A DNA stretch of 64,000 bases from Bacteroidota bacterium (GTDB taxonomy: Bacteria; Bacteroidota; Bacteroidia; Bacteroidales; PUMT01): contig PWHJ01000122.1 in NCBI GenBank assembly GCA_003554865.1, positions 122,398 through 186,397 on the forward strand. The letters are read 5' to 3'. The notes beneath the pieces were generated by a model, which had not been told where the DNA came from, made no database searches, and saw only the letters and a list, made by a program, of their open reading frames with translations. Shown in pieces: positions 1 to 9,252 of this stretch; position 1 is the first letter of the stretch, and each line of letters starts with the position of its first letter. The position numbers were made by a program, and so were the translations under genes.

Positions 1-1
1 A

Positions 2-37
2 ATCCTGTACACGGAACTCGTACGGTTTTTTAAGTAA
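2..37 (+). CDS. Possible C-terminal tail of upstream ExbB/TolQ-like protein (partial)
   Basis: Frame 2 of the first bases reads ILYTELVRFFK followed by a TAA stop at 35-37. The usual Bacteroidota order is exbB followed by one or two exbD genes, so the truncated upstream gene is probably a MotA/TolQ/ExbB proton-channel protein. Only eleven residues are visible, and frame 1 also has a short open tail ending at 33, so neither frame nor family can be proved. Confidence 0.3.
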   Translation: MLYTELVRFFK

Positions 38-43
38 TATAAC

Positions 44-66
44 ATACTGTAACGGCGTTACAGTAT
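44..66 (+). repeat. Perfect 10-bp inverted repeat with GGC triloop upstream of exbD
   Basis: ATACTGTAAC (44-53) and GTTACAGTAT (57-66) are exact reverse complements around a three-base loop, GGC. The hairpin ends 17 bases before the first exbD start. It is followed by an A-run on the plus strand rather than a T-run, so it is not a normal terminator for plus-strand transcription. It could be an mRNA-stabilising or processing hairpin between exbB and exbD, or a dyad operator. Confidence 0.75.
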
Positions 67-83
67 AAAAAACAAATACTATT

Positions 84-662
84 ATGGCAAGAGAAACTCC
101 AGAAGTACCTATGGCCTCACTGGCAGACATCGCGTTCATGCTGCTGATATTCTTCCTGGTGGCTACCACCATGGATATCGATCAAGGGCTGCAACGCGTT
201 CTGCCACCGATGCCGGATGAAGAAGAAATACCGGAGGATCAGCAGATAAGGGAACGTAACGTACTGGTGGTACTTGTTAACGCAAGGGATCAGTTGATGG
301 TTGAAGGTGAACCAACTCCTATTGCACAGCTCAGGGATAGAGCAAAAGAGTTTATAGAGAATCCAGAAGATGATCCTAACCTGCCTGAAAAGGAGACGAT
401 AGACGTTCCCTATCTGGGTGAGGTATATACCCCGACAACTGCAGTCATTTCACTGCAAAACGACCGGGGAACCTCTTACGGCATGTATATAAGGGTTCAA
501 AACGAACTTACTGCCGCATATAACGAACTAAGGGATGATTTGGCCATGGAACATTTTGGCCGCCCCTTCAATAGGCTTACTGATTCACAACAGGAAGCCA
601 TTCGTGAGGTTTACCCGATGACCATTTCAGAAGCTGAACCCAGAGAAGTAGGAGGAAACTAA
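84..662 (+). CDS. exbD: Biopolymer transport protein ExbD/TolR family (first copy)
   Basis: This inner-membrane protein should pair with an ExbB/TolQ channel and use the proton motive force to energise TonB. It has 192 residues. The single N-terminal membrane segment (about 11-30) carries the conserved pore aspartate in SLADIAFMLLIFF (Asp15). The rest is a periplasmic domain that is longer than the roughly 140 residues of proteobacterial ExbD and is rich in acidic and proline residues. The start ATG follows an A-rich leader. The next exbD begins two bases after the stop, so the two are cotranscribed and probably form a hetero-oligomer. Which receptors it serves cannot be told from this window. 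Confidence 0.9.
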   Translation: MARETPEVPMASLADIAFMLLIFFLVATTMDIDQGLQRVLPPMPDEEEIPEDQQIRERNVLVVLVNARDQLMVEGEPTPIAQLRDRAKEFIENPEDDPNLPEKETIDVPYLGEVYTPTTAVISLQNDRGTSYGMYIRVQNELTAAYNELRDDLAMEHFGRPFNRLTDSQQEAIREVYPMTISEAEPREVGGN

Positions 663-664
663 CA

Positions 665-1147
665 ATGAGTACAAAAAAAGGAAAATTTAGAAAAAAAAGC
701 AAAAAAGTACCCACTATAAGTGCTGCATCACTACCCGATATAGTGTTCATGCTTTTGATCTTCTTTATGGTCAGCACGACCATGAGAGAGGTGAGAGTAA
801 TGGTTCAGCAATCATTACCTGAGGCAACAGAGGTGACAAACCTTGAAAGAAGGTCGCTTGTGAGTAACATATATATCGGATCTCCGCAGCCTGCTTATCA
901 GGACCTGTACGGTACATCACCACGTATTCAGCTTGACGACTCATTTGCCGATGTTGAAGATATTGCAGAGTTCATCGCAAGTGAAAGGGAAGAAATGGAT
1001 GAATCAGAGATCCCTCACATGACAACTTCTCTGAGGGTGGACGAATACACTACCATGGGAGTTGTCACCGATGTCAAACAAGCTCTTAGGCGGGCAAATG
1101 CCCTTAGGATAAATTATTCAACAAGAGAAACAGAAGCTGTATACTAA
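665..1147 (+). CDS. exbD: Biopolymer transport protein ExbD/TolR family (second copy)
   Basis: This is the second ExbD-like protein, 160 residues. A very basic cytoplasmic N-terminus (residues 4-14 are mostly Lys/Arg) precedes one membrane helix with the conserved aspartate in SLPDIVFMLLIFF (Asp25). The periplasmic domain differs markedly from the first copy, so this is an old duplication and not a recent one. It starts two bases after the upstream stop and is followed by a strong terminator, which makes it the last gene of the exb operon. Paired unequal exbD genes are common in Bacteroidota. Confidence 0.9.
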   Translation: MSTKKGKFRKKSKKVPTISAASLPDIVFMLLIFFMVSTTMREVRVMVQQSLPEATEVTNLERRSLVSNIYIGSPQPAYQDLYGTSPRIQLDDSFADVEDIAEFIASEREEMDESEIPHMTTSLRVDEYTTMGVVTDVKQALRRANALRINYSTRETEAVY

Positions 1148-1166
1148 TTATAAGCTTAATGTGCAT

Positions 1167-1205
1167 GAAAAAGGGGGCGTCTCAAAAAGAGGCCCCCTTT
1201 TTTTG
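1167..1205 (+). terminator. Rho-independent terminator of the exbD operon
   Basis: GGGGGC and GCCCCC flank a TCTC-AAAAA-GAG inner stem, with an A-run before and a seven-base T-run after. It lies about 20 bases after the second exbD stop. The loop resembles that of the terminator at 19009-19049. Confidence 0.9.
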
Positions 1206-1301
1206 TCTGAATACCACATCTGCCTCAAAGATAAATAAAGTGGTAAGATAAAGTTTCACCCAAACAGCGGTACAATCCCGCCGGGTAAATCCTGAGATTT
1301 G

Positions 1302-1333
1302 TGACCCCGGCGGAATTGTCTCGCAAAACCCAC
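1302..1333 (-). pseudogene. Decayed copy of the 3' part of a tRNA (tRNA-Arg-like)
   Basis: Read on the minus strand, this segment has GTGGGTTT, about eight extra bases, then AATTCCGCCGGGGTCA. The intact tRNA-Arg at 1384-1457 has GTGGGTTTGAATCCCGCCGGGGTCA. The two 3' ends are 82 bases apart, about one tRNA plus a spacer, which fits a decayed tandem copy. The 5' half is not recognisable. A plus-strand hairpin (1272-1285 with 1305-1319) overlaps it. Confidence 0.5.
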
Positions 1334-1383
1334 AGGCCGCTCGACGATCCCGCCGTTTAAAATATCGTGATCATTGTATTCTG

Positions 1384-1457
1384 TGACCCCGGCGGGATTC
1401 AAACCCACGACCTTCAGAACCGGAATCTGACGTTCTATTCAGCTGAACTACGGGGTC
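1384..1457 (-). tRNA. tRNA-Arg (anticodon CCG)
   Basis: The minus strand folds as a cloverleaf. The acceptor stem is GACCCCG/CGGGGTC with discriminator A, and the T arm is GTGGG-TTTGAAT-CCCGC. The anticodon stem TCAGA/TCTGA encloses the loop TTCCGGT, so the anticodon is CCG and it reads CGG codons. No CCA is encoded. It lies antisense between the exbD terminator and leuS. Confidence 0.93.
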
Positions 1458-1586
1458 AGTTAAAATGCGAAATTAATAAATTTTATCAGCTTGAGAAAAT
1501 GCTAAGTTTAAATAAAAAACTTGTATCCAAAATTTTGCCAAAGTTTTTCTAATTTCGCAGAAATAAATTCAAACCTGGAGTACAAG

Positions 1587-4370
1587 ATGGATTATAATTT
1601 TACTGAAATAGAAAAAAAATGGCAGGAATACTGGGAACAAAACCAGATATTTGAAGTTGAGATTGATAATTCAAGGCCCAAATATTACGTGCTTGACATG
1701 TTCCCATACCCTTCCGGTGCAGGACTTCATGTAGGACATCCGTTGGGATATATTGCATCTGATATATATTCAAGATACAAACGCCATTGCGGATTCAATG
1801 TTCTTCACCCTATGGGGTTTGACGCATTCGGATTGCCGGCAGAACAATATGCTATCCAAACCGGACAGCATCCTGCAATTACCACCAACAATAATATCAG
1901 TCGTTACCGCAAACAGATGCTGAAAATAGGGTTCTCCTACGACTGGAGCAGAGAGGTGAAAACATGTGACCCTAAATATTACAAATGGACGCAATGGGCT
2001 TTCATAAAAATGTTCAAGCACTGGTTCAACAATAAAACCAACAAAGCTGAACCTATTGATAAGCTGATCGAAATATTTGAAAAAGAAGGGAACCTAAACG
2101 TTGACGCAGCTTGTAACAAATGTCGCCAGTTTGACAGCCGGCAGTGGAAAACTATGAGCGAAAAACAGCGGCAGGAGATCCTGCTTCATTACCGGCTTGC
2201 CTATCAGGCCGAAACTATGGTAAACTGGTGCCCCGAACTCGGGACCGTTCTTGCAAACGACGAAGTAAAAGAGGGCGTCTCATTAAGGGGCGGTCATCCG
2301 GTGTTTCAAAAAAAAATGAAGCAATGGTTCCTGAGGGTTACGGCCTACGCTGAAAGATTGCTCGATGGACTAGAAGAGCTTCAATGGAGCGAATCACTTA
2401 AAGAGATACAAAGAAACTGGATAGGCAGATCCGAAGGGGCTTCCATCTGGTTTGAAATTGCACCTCTTGAGAGTGGAAAACAGATTGACGAAACTATAGA
2501 GGTATTCACAACAAGGCCCGATACCATCTTCGGTGCTACATACATGGTTTTGGCCCCAGAACACAGCCTTGTTGAAAAAATTACTGCCGGGGAATACAAA
2601 AATGGAGTAAAGAAATATATTGAAGAAACAAATAAAAAAACTGAAAGGGAAAGGCTGGAAGAAGCCGGCTCAATTACAGGCCAATTTACCGGGGCCTATG
2701 CAAAACACCCCTTTTCTGGAGATCTTATTCCGATATGGATCAGTGACTATGTGCTCTCCGACTACGGAACAGGAGCTATAATGGCTGTTCCTGCCCACGA
2801 CAGCCGCGACTACGACTTTGCAAAACATTTCAGCCTTCCGATAACCGAAGTAATTTCAGGGGGGGATATATCAGAGGGTGCCTATGACAGCTTAGAAGGG
2901 ACCCTTGTAAACTCAAACTTCCTTAACGGCCTGAAAGTAGTGGACGCCATCAACAAGGTGATTTCCGAACTTGAGAGGCAGGGAATAGGTGAAAAAAAAA
3001 TAAATTACCGCATTCGCGATGCAATATTCAGCAGGCAGCGCTACTGGGGCGAACCTTTTCCCGTGTACTACAAGAATGATATACCCTATGTACTTGAGGA
3101 GGATCAACTTCCCCTTGTACTGCCGGAAGTCGACTCTTATCAGCCGACCGAAGAAGGGGAGCCGCCGCTTGCCCGTGCCAAAAACTGGAAAACAAAGGAA
3201 GGCTATCCCCTTGAAGTAAGCACAATGCCGGGATTTGCCGGCTCATCAGCCTATTATATAAGATATATGGATCCGCACAACGAAAAAGAGCTTGTTTCCA
3301 AAGAGGCAAATGAGTACTGGAGGGATGTGGATCTTTACATTGGAGGCACCGAACATGCTACAGGGCACCTTATATACTCACGTTTCTGGAATAAATTTCT
3401 CTACGATACAGGGATGGTCTGCAGAGAAGAACCATTTAAGAAACTCGTAAACCAGGGGATGATACACGGCAGATCAAACTTTGTTTACCGTATCAAAAAC
3501 ACAAATAAATTTGTATCCAGCAACCTGAAGGATAAATATGATGTCACCCCTATCCATGTTGACATTAACCTGGTACACAATGACATACTTGACACAGGGG
3601 CATTCAGGAAATGGAGCCCTGAATACAGAGATGCGGAATTTATACTCGAAGAGGATGGTAAGTACCATTGCGGCCACGCAATCGAAAAAATGTCAAAATC
3701 AATGTACAATGTCGTAACCCCTGATGAGATAATAGAACAATACGGAGCAGATACTCTGAGAATGTATGAAATGTTCCTGGGTCCGATTGACCAGTCCAAA
3801 CCCTGGGACACAAAAGGCATTGAGGGAGTTCATAAATTTTTAAAGAAAACCTGGCGACTCTTCCATGACAAAAATAATAAACCTAACATATCAGAAGAAA
3901 ACCCTACTGAGGAAGAATTAAAAATTTTGCATACTGCAATAAAAAAAGTAACAGAAGATATTGAACGTTTTTCTTTCAATACCTCTGTCAGCGCCTTTAT
4001 GATTTGCGTAAACCACCTTTATTCACTCAAATGTAACAAGCGCAAAATACTTGAGGATTTGATAATTATTCTTTCTCCTTTTGCACCGCACATCAGTGAA
4101 GAATTATGGAGAGTACTGGGTAAAAAAGAGAGTATAGCAGATGCTCCTTTCCCCGAATACAACCCTTCATACCTGAAGGAAGATCTCAAAAAATATCCGA
4201 TAACTTTCAACGGCAAGGTAAAACTCAATCTTGAGCTTCCAGCAGGACTCTCACCCGGTGAAATTGAAGAAAAAGTGATAAATGATGAAAATGTAAAAAA
4301 ATACCTGGGTGAGAAAAAAGTAAAAAAAGTAATAGTCGTACCTGATAAAATAGTAAACATAGTAGTTTAA
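1587..4370 (+). CDS. leuS: Leucyl-tRNA synthetase
   Basis: This enzyme charges tRNA-Leu with leucine. From the ATG at 1587 it has 927 residues; an in-frame ATG at 1521 would add 22 residues unlike the family, while [13 protein letters not shown] is the normal class I start. The HIGH motif is HVGH at 48-51. The CP1 editing domain has TTRPDTIFG near 308-316 and the [13 protein letters not shown] element. KMSKS is at 701-705. At 927 residues it is longer than the usual 860 or so, with insertions near 150-190 (containing a CNKC pair) and just before KMSKS, both seen in Bacteroidota LeuRS. It appears monocistronic. Confidence 0.97.
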   Translation: MDYNFTEIEKKWQEYWEQNQIFEVEIDNSRPKYYVLDMFPYPSGAGLHVGHPLGYIASDIYSRYKRHCGFNVLHPMGFDAFGLPAEQYAIQTGQHPAITTNNNISRYRKQMLKIGFSYDWSREVKTCDPKYYKWTQWAFIKMFKHWFNNKTNKAEPIDKLIEIFEKEGNLNVDAACNKCRQFDSRQWKTMSEKQRQEILLHYRLAYQAETMVNWCPELGTVLANDEVKEGVSLRGGHPVFQKKMKQWFLRVTAYAERLLDGLEELQWSESLKEIQRNWIGRSEGASIWFEIAPLESGKQIDETIEVFTTRPDTIFGATYMVLAPEHSLVEKITAGEYKNGVKKYIEETNKKTERERLEEAGSITGQFTGAYAKHPFSGDLIPIWISDYVLSDYGTGAIMAVPAHDSRDYDFAKHFSLPITEVISGGDISEGAYDSLEGTLVNSNFLNGLKVVDAINKVISELERQGIGEKKINYRIRDAIFSRQRYWGEPFPVYYKNDIPYVLEEDQLPLVLPEVDSYQPTEEGEPPLARAKNWKTKEGYPLEVSTMPGFAGSSAYYIRYMDPHNEKELVSKEANEYWRDVDLYIGGTEHATGHLIYSRFWNKFLYDTGMVCREEPFKKLVNQGMIHGRSNFVYRIKNTNKFVSSNLKDKYDVTPIHVDINLVHNDILDTGAFRKWSPEYRDAEFILEEDGKYHCGHAIEKMSKSMYNVVTPDEIIEQYGADTLRMYEMFLGPIDQSKPWDTKGIEGVHKFLKKTWRLFHDKNNKPNISEENPTEEELKILHTAIKKVTEDIERFSFNTSVSAFMICVNHLYSLKCNKRKILEDLIIILSPFAPHISEELWRVLGKKESIADAPFPEYNPSYLKEDLKKYPITFNGKVKLNLELPAGLSPGEIEEKVINDENVKKYLGEKKVKKVIVVPDKIVNIVV

Positions 4371-4617
4371 AAAAGTAACTTTGTCAGGTGTCTGATAATT
4401 AAACGCCGGATCTGCACAAATCAGGTTTACCAAGCTAACATTCAACAAGTTAACACAATATGTCAATTGGCCGTATTAACGCCCATTTTTGTTCATGTTA
4501 TTTTGTCTGACCTAGTTTGATGCGGTTTTTCACAGGCAAATGCCTTCAAGTTTGAAGAAGCTTTTGGTATTATTTTTCAAATAAAATCCAATAAACAAAA
4601 AAATTACACCTCTTAAT

Positions 4618-5472
4618 ATGAGAAACCTGTTTAAATGGGTACGTACCTATATAATTATAACTTTAGGCCTGTTCCTGCATGCACTTGGGTGGACAGCCTT
4701 TCTGATTCCTGCAGAAATTACCGGAGGCGGGATTACAGGTGTCGCTACACTTATTTATTATGCATCCGGTTTTCCCATTGGCTTAAGTTACTTTGTAATT
4801 AACTCCTTCTTTCTTTTAATCTCTTTTCGCTTACTGGGTATTGGCTTTGGAATAAAAACAATCGTTGCAGTTGCTTTGTTGTCTTTTATACTGGGACTTC
4901 TTCAGCAAATAATCACTGAACCTGTAGTACACGACACATTTTTGTCAACTGTAATAGGAGGCATGCTTGCCGGTGCGGGGGTCGGGGTTGTTTTTACCCA
5001 GGGGGGCAGTACCGGGGGTACCGACAATATTGCAATGATAATCAACAAATACAAAAACATAACACCCGGTAGAATAATACTTTATCTTGACCTGATAATA
5101 ATTTCCTCTTCTTATTTTATATTCGGATCAATTGAAAAAATTGTCTACGGCTACGTAACAATGGCTGTAGTAGCATATGCTATAGACATGGTGCTTTCAG
5201 GCTCAAAGCAAACTTATCAGCTTTTTGTTTTCTCACCCAAATATGAAGAAATTGCCAATAATATCGCCGAAAATGTAAAAAGGGGGATAACCCTCATTGA
5301 CGCTGAAGGATGGTACACCAAACAAAAAACAAAAATAGTTATGGTCATGATCCGCAAGCATGAAACCAATGATATCCTTAAAATAGTAAAAAAAATTGAC
5401 CCGGATGCTTTTGTTTCACAAAACAATGTTATGGGTGTTTACGGAAAAGGGTTCGATGTTTTGAAGCACTGA
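4618..5472 (+). CDS. YitT family membrane protein (DUF161 + DUF2179)
   Basis: A 284-residue integral membrane protein. About five or six hydrophobic helices fill residues 10-195, with glycine-rich motifs such as GGGITGVATL and GGSTGGTDNIA typical of YitT. A soluble DUF2179 domain of about 80 residues follows (RGITLIDAEGWYT to the C-terminus). The family is widespread, and its transported substrate and role are not established. A 247-base AT-rich gap separates it from leuS, so it probably has its own promoter, and a terminator follows directly. Confidence 0.9.
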   Translation: MRNLFKWVRTYIIITLGLFLHALGWTAFLIPAEITGGGITGVATLIYYASGFPIGLSYFVINSFFLLISFRLLGIGFGIKTIVAVALLSFILGLLQQIITEPVVHDTFLSTVIGGMLAGAGVGVVFTQGGSTGGTDNIAMIINKYKNITPGRIILYLDLIIISSSYFIFGSIEKIVYGYVTMAVVAYAIDMVLSGSKQTYQLFVFSPKYEEIANNIAENVKRGITLIDAEGWYTKQKTKIVMVMIRKHETNDILKIVKKIDPDAFVSQNNVMGVYGKGFDVLKH

Positions 5473-5477
5473 CAAGG

Positions 5478-5510
5478 GAAAAATTACGGTAAACCTCCGG
5501 TAATTTTTTT
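5478..5510 (+). terminator. Rho-independent terminator after the YitT gene
   Basis: AAATTACGG and CCGGTAATTT pair with one bulged base around a short loop, followed by a T-run. It begins about six bases after the YitT stop. Confidence 0.75.
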
Positions 5511-5597
5511 AATCTGAAGAGTGATTTTTCCCCGTTTTTATGCAACCCACAACTGCTGAAATATGTAAAAGTTTATTATAGGCAAATTATACCTTAA

Positions 5598-6866
5598 ATG
5601 AACAAAAAAGGAAAGCTGATATTTTTATTTCTCGTCGCTGCATCTGTTATCATTGTGGTCCATTTTGTGCAAACCAATTTCACAAACGGACCCCTTGCAG
5701 AAGGTGATCTGCTTGTCAGTGCTGATACGGTTGAAACCGAAAATATCGAAATCGAAAAGGAATACGGTATAGCCGTTGATTCTTTCCATATTATAAGAGG
5801 GCGAATAAACCGCAATCAAAACCTCGCCTCAATACTTTCAAAATTTAACGTAAGTAATCTGACAATTCACAATATTTCCCTTTTACCTAAAGAGGTTTTT
5901 GATGCAAGGCGAATTCGTGCAGGCAATAATTATGCACTTTTTATTGACAGAATTGACAGCAACTCAGTTCACTACTTTGTTTATGAAAAAAACAATGTGG
6001 ATTTTGTACGTATTCATCTAAAAGACAGCATAATTGCCGAAACAGGAAGTAAAGAAATTAATACTGAACGTAAAACTGCAAGCGGAACAATAAAAACCTC
6101 GCTTTGGCATACCATAACCGGTAACGGCTTAGACCCGATGATTGCCATTAAACTCTCTGAAATATATGCATGGAGTGTTGATTTTTTCAGATTGCAGCCG
6201 GGAGATCACTTCAAAATAATATACGATCACCATTATGTGGAGGATAATCCCATTGGGATAGGCGATATACATGCCGCTTATTTTAACCACAGGGAAGAAT
6301 GTAACTATGCAATTCCATTTGAGCAGGATGGGGTTTTAAGCTTTTACGATATAGAAGGGAACAGTCTGAGAAGAACTTTTCTCAAAGCTCCCCTGCGCTA
6401 CAGCAGGATTAGTTCCGGTTTTTCCCATTCACGAATGCACCCGGTTCTGGGTGTACGCAGGCCACATCATGGAGTTGACTATGTTGCCCCTGCAGGAACC
6501 CCGGTTTACGCAATAGGGGATGGTGAAATAATTGAAACTTCATACCGTCGTGCAGAAGGCCGCATGATAAGAATAAGACACAACAGCGTTTACACTTCCG
6601 GCTATCTGCATCTGCAAAATTTCGCAGAAAATATTAAGCCGGGAGTTGAGGTCAAACAGGGAGATGTTATCGGATATGTCGGCTCAACTGGAGTTTCAAC
6701 AGGCCCTCATCTTGATTTCAGAATGTGGAGACACGGCCAGCCTGTTAACCCCCTTAGCATTGAATCACCTCCTGTTGAACCGGTAAGGATAGAAAAAATG
6801 GAAGCATTTGAAAATGTCAGGGAAAAATGGCTGAAAGAAATGGAAAAGTTAAATCTCAGCCATTAG
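5598..6866 (+). CDS. M23 family peptidase, envelope peptidoglycan hydrolase-like
   Basis: A 422-residue protein with an N-terminal membrane anchor or signal (about residues 7-25). A middle region is related to the OapA/Csd3-type domains that precede M23 domains, and the C-terminal M23 (LytM-like) domain spans about 265-395. The first zinc motif HxxxD is present in HHGVDY (289-293). The second, normally HxH, reads H-L-D in GPHLDFRMW (about 371-373), so the third zinc ligand would be Asp. It probably cleaves peptidoglycan cross-bridges or regulates such cleavage. The last 18 bases overlap the 3' end of convergent purN. Confidence 0.88.
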   Translation: MNKKGKLIFLFLVAASVIIVVHFVQTNFTNGPLAEGDLLVSADTVETENIEIEKEYGIAVDSFHIIRGRINRNQNLASILSKFNVSNLTIHNISLLPKEVFDARRIRAGNNYALFIDRIDSNSVHYFVYEKNNVDFVRIHLKDSIIAETGSKEINTERKTASGTIKTSLWHTITGNGLDPMIAIKLSEIYAWSVDFFRLQPGDHFKIIYDHHYVEDNPIGIGDIHAAYFNHREECNYAIPFEQDGVLSFYDIEGNSLRRTFLKAPLRYSRISSGFSHSRMHPVLGVRRPHHGVDYVAPAGTPVYAIGDGEIIETSYRRAEGRMIRIRHNSVYTSGYLHLQNFAENIKPGVEVKQGDVIGYVGSTGVSTGPHLDFRMWRHGQPVNPLSIESPPVEPVRIEKMEAFENVREKWLKEMEKLNLSH

Positions 6867-7418
6867 TTTTTCTATAACTTCCGGGTAATATTTATGCTCC
6901 AGTTCTTTTATCCTGGCCGAGAGGGTTTCAACTGTATCCCCTGGCAGCACTTCACAAGTGGCCTGAAAAATTATACTCCCTTTATCATACTCCTCGTTAA
7001 CGCAGTGAATGGTTATACCGGAAATTTTTTCGCCACTCTCAAGCACACTCCGGTGAACCTTATCACCATACATTCCCTTACCTCCATACTTGGGTAGAAG
7101 AGCAGGGTGAACATTAACTATACGGCCCTCAAACTCAGATATTAACCCCGGGGGTAAAAGCCATAAAAAGCCGGCAAGTGCAATAAAATCAATTTTATTT
7201 TTTCGAAGTATGCCGGTTATTTTATCCGTTTCATAAAACTCCTTTCTTGTAAAAACAACTGCGGGGATATTTTCCCTTTCTGCTCTCTCAATAACATACG
7301 CATCTGCGCGGTTGCAGAGAAGCAAGCTCACCTCAATACTGTCATGTTTTCGAAAATGGTCAACAACAGACTGAAAATTTGTGCCTGAACCTGAGGCAAA
7401 AACAGCAATACGCTTCAT
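6849..7418 (-). CDS. purN: Phosphoribosylglycinamide formyltransferase (GART)
   Basis: This enzyme transfers the formyl group of 10-formyl-THF to GAR in purine synthesis. At 189 residues it is the normal bacterial PurN length. It has the phosphate loop FASGSGTNFQ at 8-16, catalytic Asn102 and His104 in NVHPALLPKYGG, and Asp145 in HCVNEEYDKGS. It is a single gene, converging on and overlapping the M23 gene by 18 bases, and is divergent from acpP. purE lies 54 kb away, so the purine genes are scattered here. Confidence 0.95.
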   Translation of the reverse strand: MKRIAVFASGSGTNFQSVVDHFRKHDSIEVSLLLCNRADAYVIERAERENIPAVVFTRKEFYETDKITGILRKNKIDFIALAGFLWLLPPGLISEFEGRIVNVHPALLPKYGGKGMYGDKVHRSVLESGEKISGITIHCVNEEYDKGSIIFQATCEVLPGDTVETLSARIKELEHKYYPEVIEKLMAEI

Positions 7419-7510
7419 TAAATTATTTATATTTTAGTAATAGTTTGCAAATGAATTTTATTAAACAATCCATATAAAGAGCCCAGAGGATTAAAAAAAA
7501 AATAAAAATG

Positions 7511-7541
7511 TTTGATAATTTTGCTTTATTGTATTTCTTTG
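7511..7541 (+). promoter_or_regulatory. Likely Bacteroidota promoter of acpP
   Basis: TTTG at 7511-7514, exactly 19 bases, then TTTCTTTG at 7534-7541. This has one mismatch (T for A) to the TTTG-N19-TAnnTTTG consensus. The leader to the acpP ATG would be about 30 bases. Confidence 0.6.
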
Positions 7542-7579
7542 CAAAGTTAAAATTTATTACTAATTAAAATTTTAAAGTT

Positions 7580-7816
7580 ATGTCAGACATTGCATCAAGA
7601 GTAAAAGCAATTATTGTAGATAAGCTTGGAGTTGATGAAAATGAGGTTACACCCGAAGCAAGCTTTACCAATGATTTAGGTGCAGACTCCCTGGATACGG
7701 TTGAATTGATAATGGAGTTCGAAAAGGAATTCAATATGTCTATACCGGACGACCAAGCTGAAAATATCGGCACCGTAGGCGAGGCTATCAAGTACCTTGA
7801 AGAAAACTCGAAATAG
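7580..7816 (+). CDS. acpP: Acyl carrier protein
   Basis: A 78-residue acidic four-helix protein that carries fatty-acyl intermediates on 4'-phosphopantetheine. The attachment site is Ser37 in [10 protein letters not shown]. Length and the acidic recognition helix ([10 protein letters not shown]) are typical. It is followed after 139 bases by fabF, the common acpP-fabF arrangement; a TATCTTTG box at 7879-7886 may give fabF extra transcription. Confidence 0.98.
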   Translation: MSDIASRVKAIIVDKLGVDENEVTPEASFTNDLGADSLDTVELIMEFEKEFNMSIPDDQAENIGTVGEAIKYLEENSK

Positions 7817-7955
7817 TATTACAGTCAGTTTTCAAATCAACCCTTTCGACAGTTTTTAAAAACACACGGGCGGTAAAATATCTTTGTCGCTTTTGTTTAT
7901 GAGCTGTTGAATATGTTTTATAAAACTTTTAATCTGTTATAAAAATTTTTTTAGA

Positions 7956-9209
7956 ATGGAATTAAAGCGAGTAGTAGTAACGGGTCTTGGAGCAATTACT
8001 CCACTGGGAAATAATGTGGAATCATATTGGAATAGCCTGAAAAACGGGGTAAGTGGTTCAGAGCTCATTACTCGCTTTGATACCACAAAATTTAAAACAA
8101 AATTTGCCTGCGAGGTTAAACAATACAAATCAACAGATTATTTTGACCGCAAAGAATCCAGAAAACTGGACCTTTATGCCCAGTATGCATTAATTGCAAC
8201 AGATGAAGCCGTAAAGGATTCAAAACTGGATATAAAATCGCTTAATGCTGATAAGGCTGGAGTTATATGGGCATCCGGAATAGGTGGAATTAATACTTTC
8301 CTGGATGAGATAAAAGGGTTTGTAAACGGGGATTATACACCCCGTTTCAACCCTTTCTTCATACCAAAGATGATATCGGATATCGCATCAGGTCATATTT
8401 CAATTAAATATGGATTTGAAGGGCCAAACTTCAGTACAGTATCAGCTTGTGCATCATCCACCAATGCTTTGATAGACGCTATGAACTACATCAGGCTTGG
8501 AAAAGCCGATCTATTTATCGCAGGAGGTTCGGAAGCCGCTATCAACGAAGCCGGAGTCGGCGGTTTCAATGCAATGCAGGCGATCTCGACAAACAACGAA
8601 AACTTTAAAACTGCATCAAAACCCTTTGATGCTTCGCGGGACGGATTTGTAATGGGAGAAGGAGGAGGTGCATTAATTCTTGAGGAATACGAGCATGCAG
8701 TTCGCCGTGGTGCACCTATTTACGCTGAACTGATCGGCGGGGGAATGTCGGCAGATGCCTACCATCTTACCGCACCGCAGCCGGAGGGCATAGGCGCCAC
8801 TAAAGTAATGAAATCAACAATTGCAGATGCAAACATCCGCCCTGAAGAGATAGACTACATTAATGCTCATGGAACGGCCACCCCACTGGGAGATATTGCC
8901 GAGACAAAAGGGATACTTAATGTATTTGGCGAGCATGCCTACAATTTGAATATCAGTGCGACCAAATCCATGCACGGGCACCTTCTGGGAGCTGCAGGAG
9001 CAATTGAGGCGATTGCAGCAATTTTTGCAATTAAAGAAGGAATCATCCCTCCAACTATAAATTTTGCCAACGAAGATCCCGAACTGGACAATAAATTGAA
9101 TTTCACTTTCAATGAAGCCCAGAAAAAGGATGTTAAAATGGTCCTGAGCAATAATTTTGGATTCGGTGGACACAACACCTCCGTAATCTTCAAAAAGTTT
9201 GAAGAATAA
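7956..9209 (+). CDS. fabF: 3-oxoacyl-[acyl-carrier-protein] synthase II
   Basis: This condensing enzyme elongates acyl-ACP with malonyl-ACP in fatty-acid synthesis. It has 417 residues with a full thiolase fold. The catalytic triad is visible: Cys165 in VSACASSTNAL, His305 in INAHGTATPLGD and His342 in KSMHGHLLGAAG. The C-terminal NNFGFGGHNTSVIFK motif is intact. It follows acpP, its substrate carrier, and is followed 43 bases later by an IPExxxVDY-like gene. Confidence 0.97.
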   Translation: MELKRVVVTGLGAITPLGNNVESYWNSLKNGVSGSELITRFDTTKFKTKFACEVKQYKSTDYFDRKESRKLDLYAQYALIATDEAVKDSKLDIKSLNADKAGVIWASGIGGINTFLDEIKGFVNGDYTPRFNPFFIPKMISDIASGHISIKYGFEGPNFSTVSACASSTNALIDAMNYIRLGKADLFIAGGSEAAINEAGVGGFNAMQAISTNNENFKTASKPFDASRDGFVMGEGGGALILEEYEHAVRRGAPIYAELIGGGMSADAYHLTAPQPEGIGATKVMKSTIADANIRPEEIDYINAHGTATPLGDIAETKGILNVFGEHAYNLNISATKSMHGHLLGAAGAIEAIAAIFAIKEGIIPPTINFANEDPELDNKLNFTFNEAQKKDVKMVLSNNFGFGGHNTSVIFKKFEE

Positions 9210-9252
9210 TAGATTTTTTTGCCCAAATTGACACAATTTGGAAGTCGGTTAA

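Noticed and set aside
1384-1457. tRNA-Arg as integration site of a mobile element
   Set aside because: No integrase or foreign gene lies on either side in the window; the repeat copy nearby is only 82 bases away, too close for an inserted element.
4371-4617. Possible riboswitch in the leuS-YitT gap
   Set aside because: I found no conserved riboswitch core or clear stem pattern, so only an AT-rich promoter region is implied.
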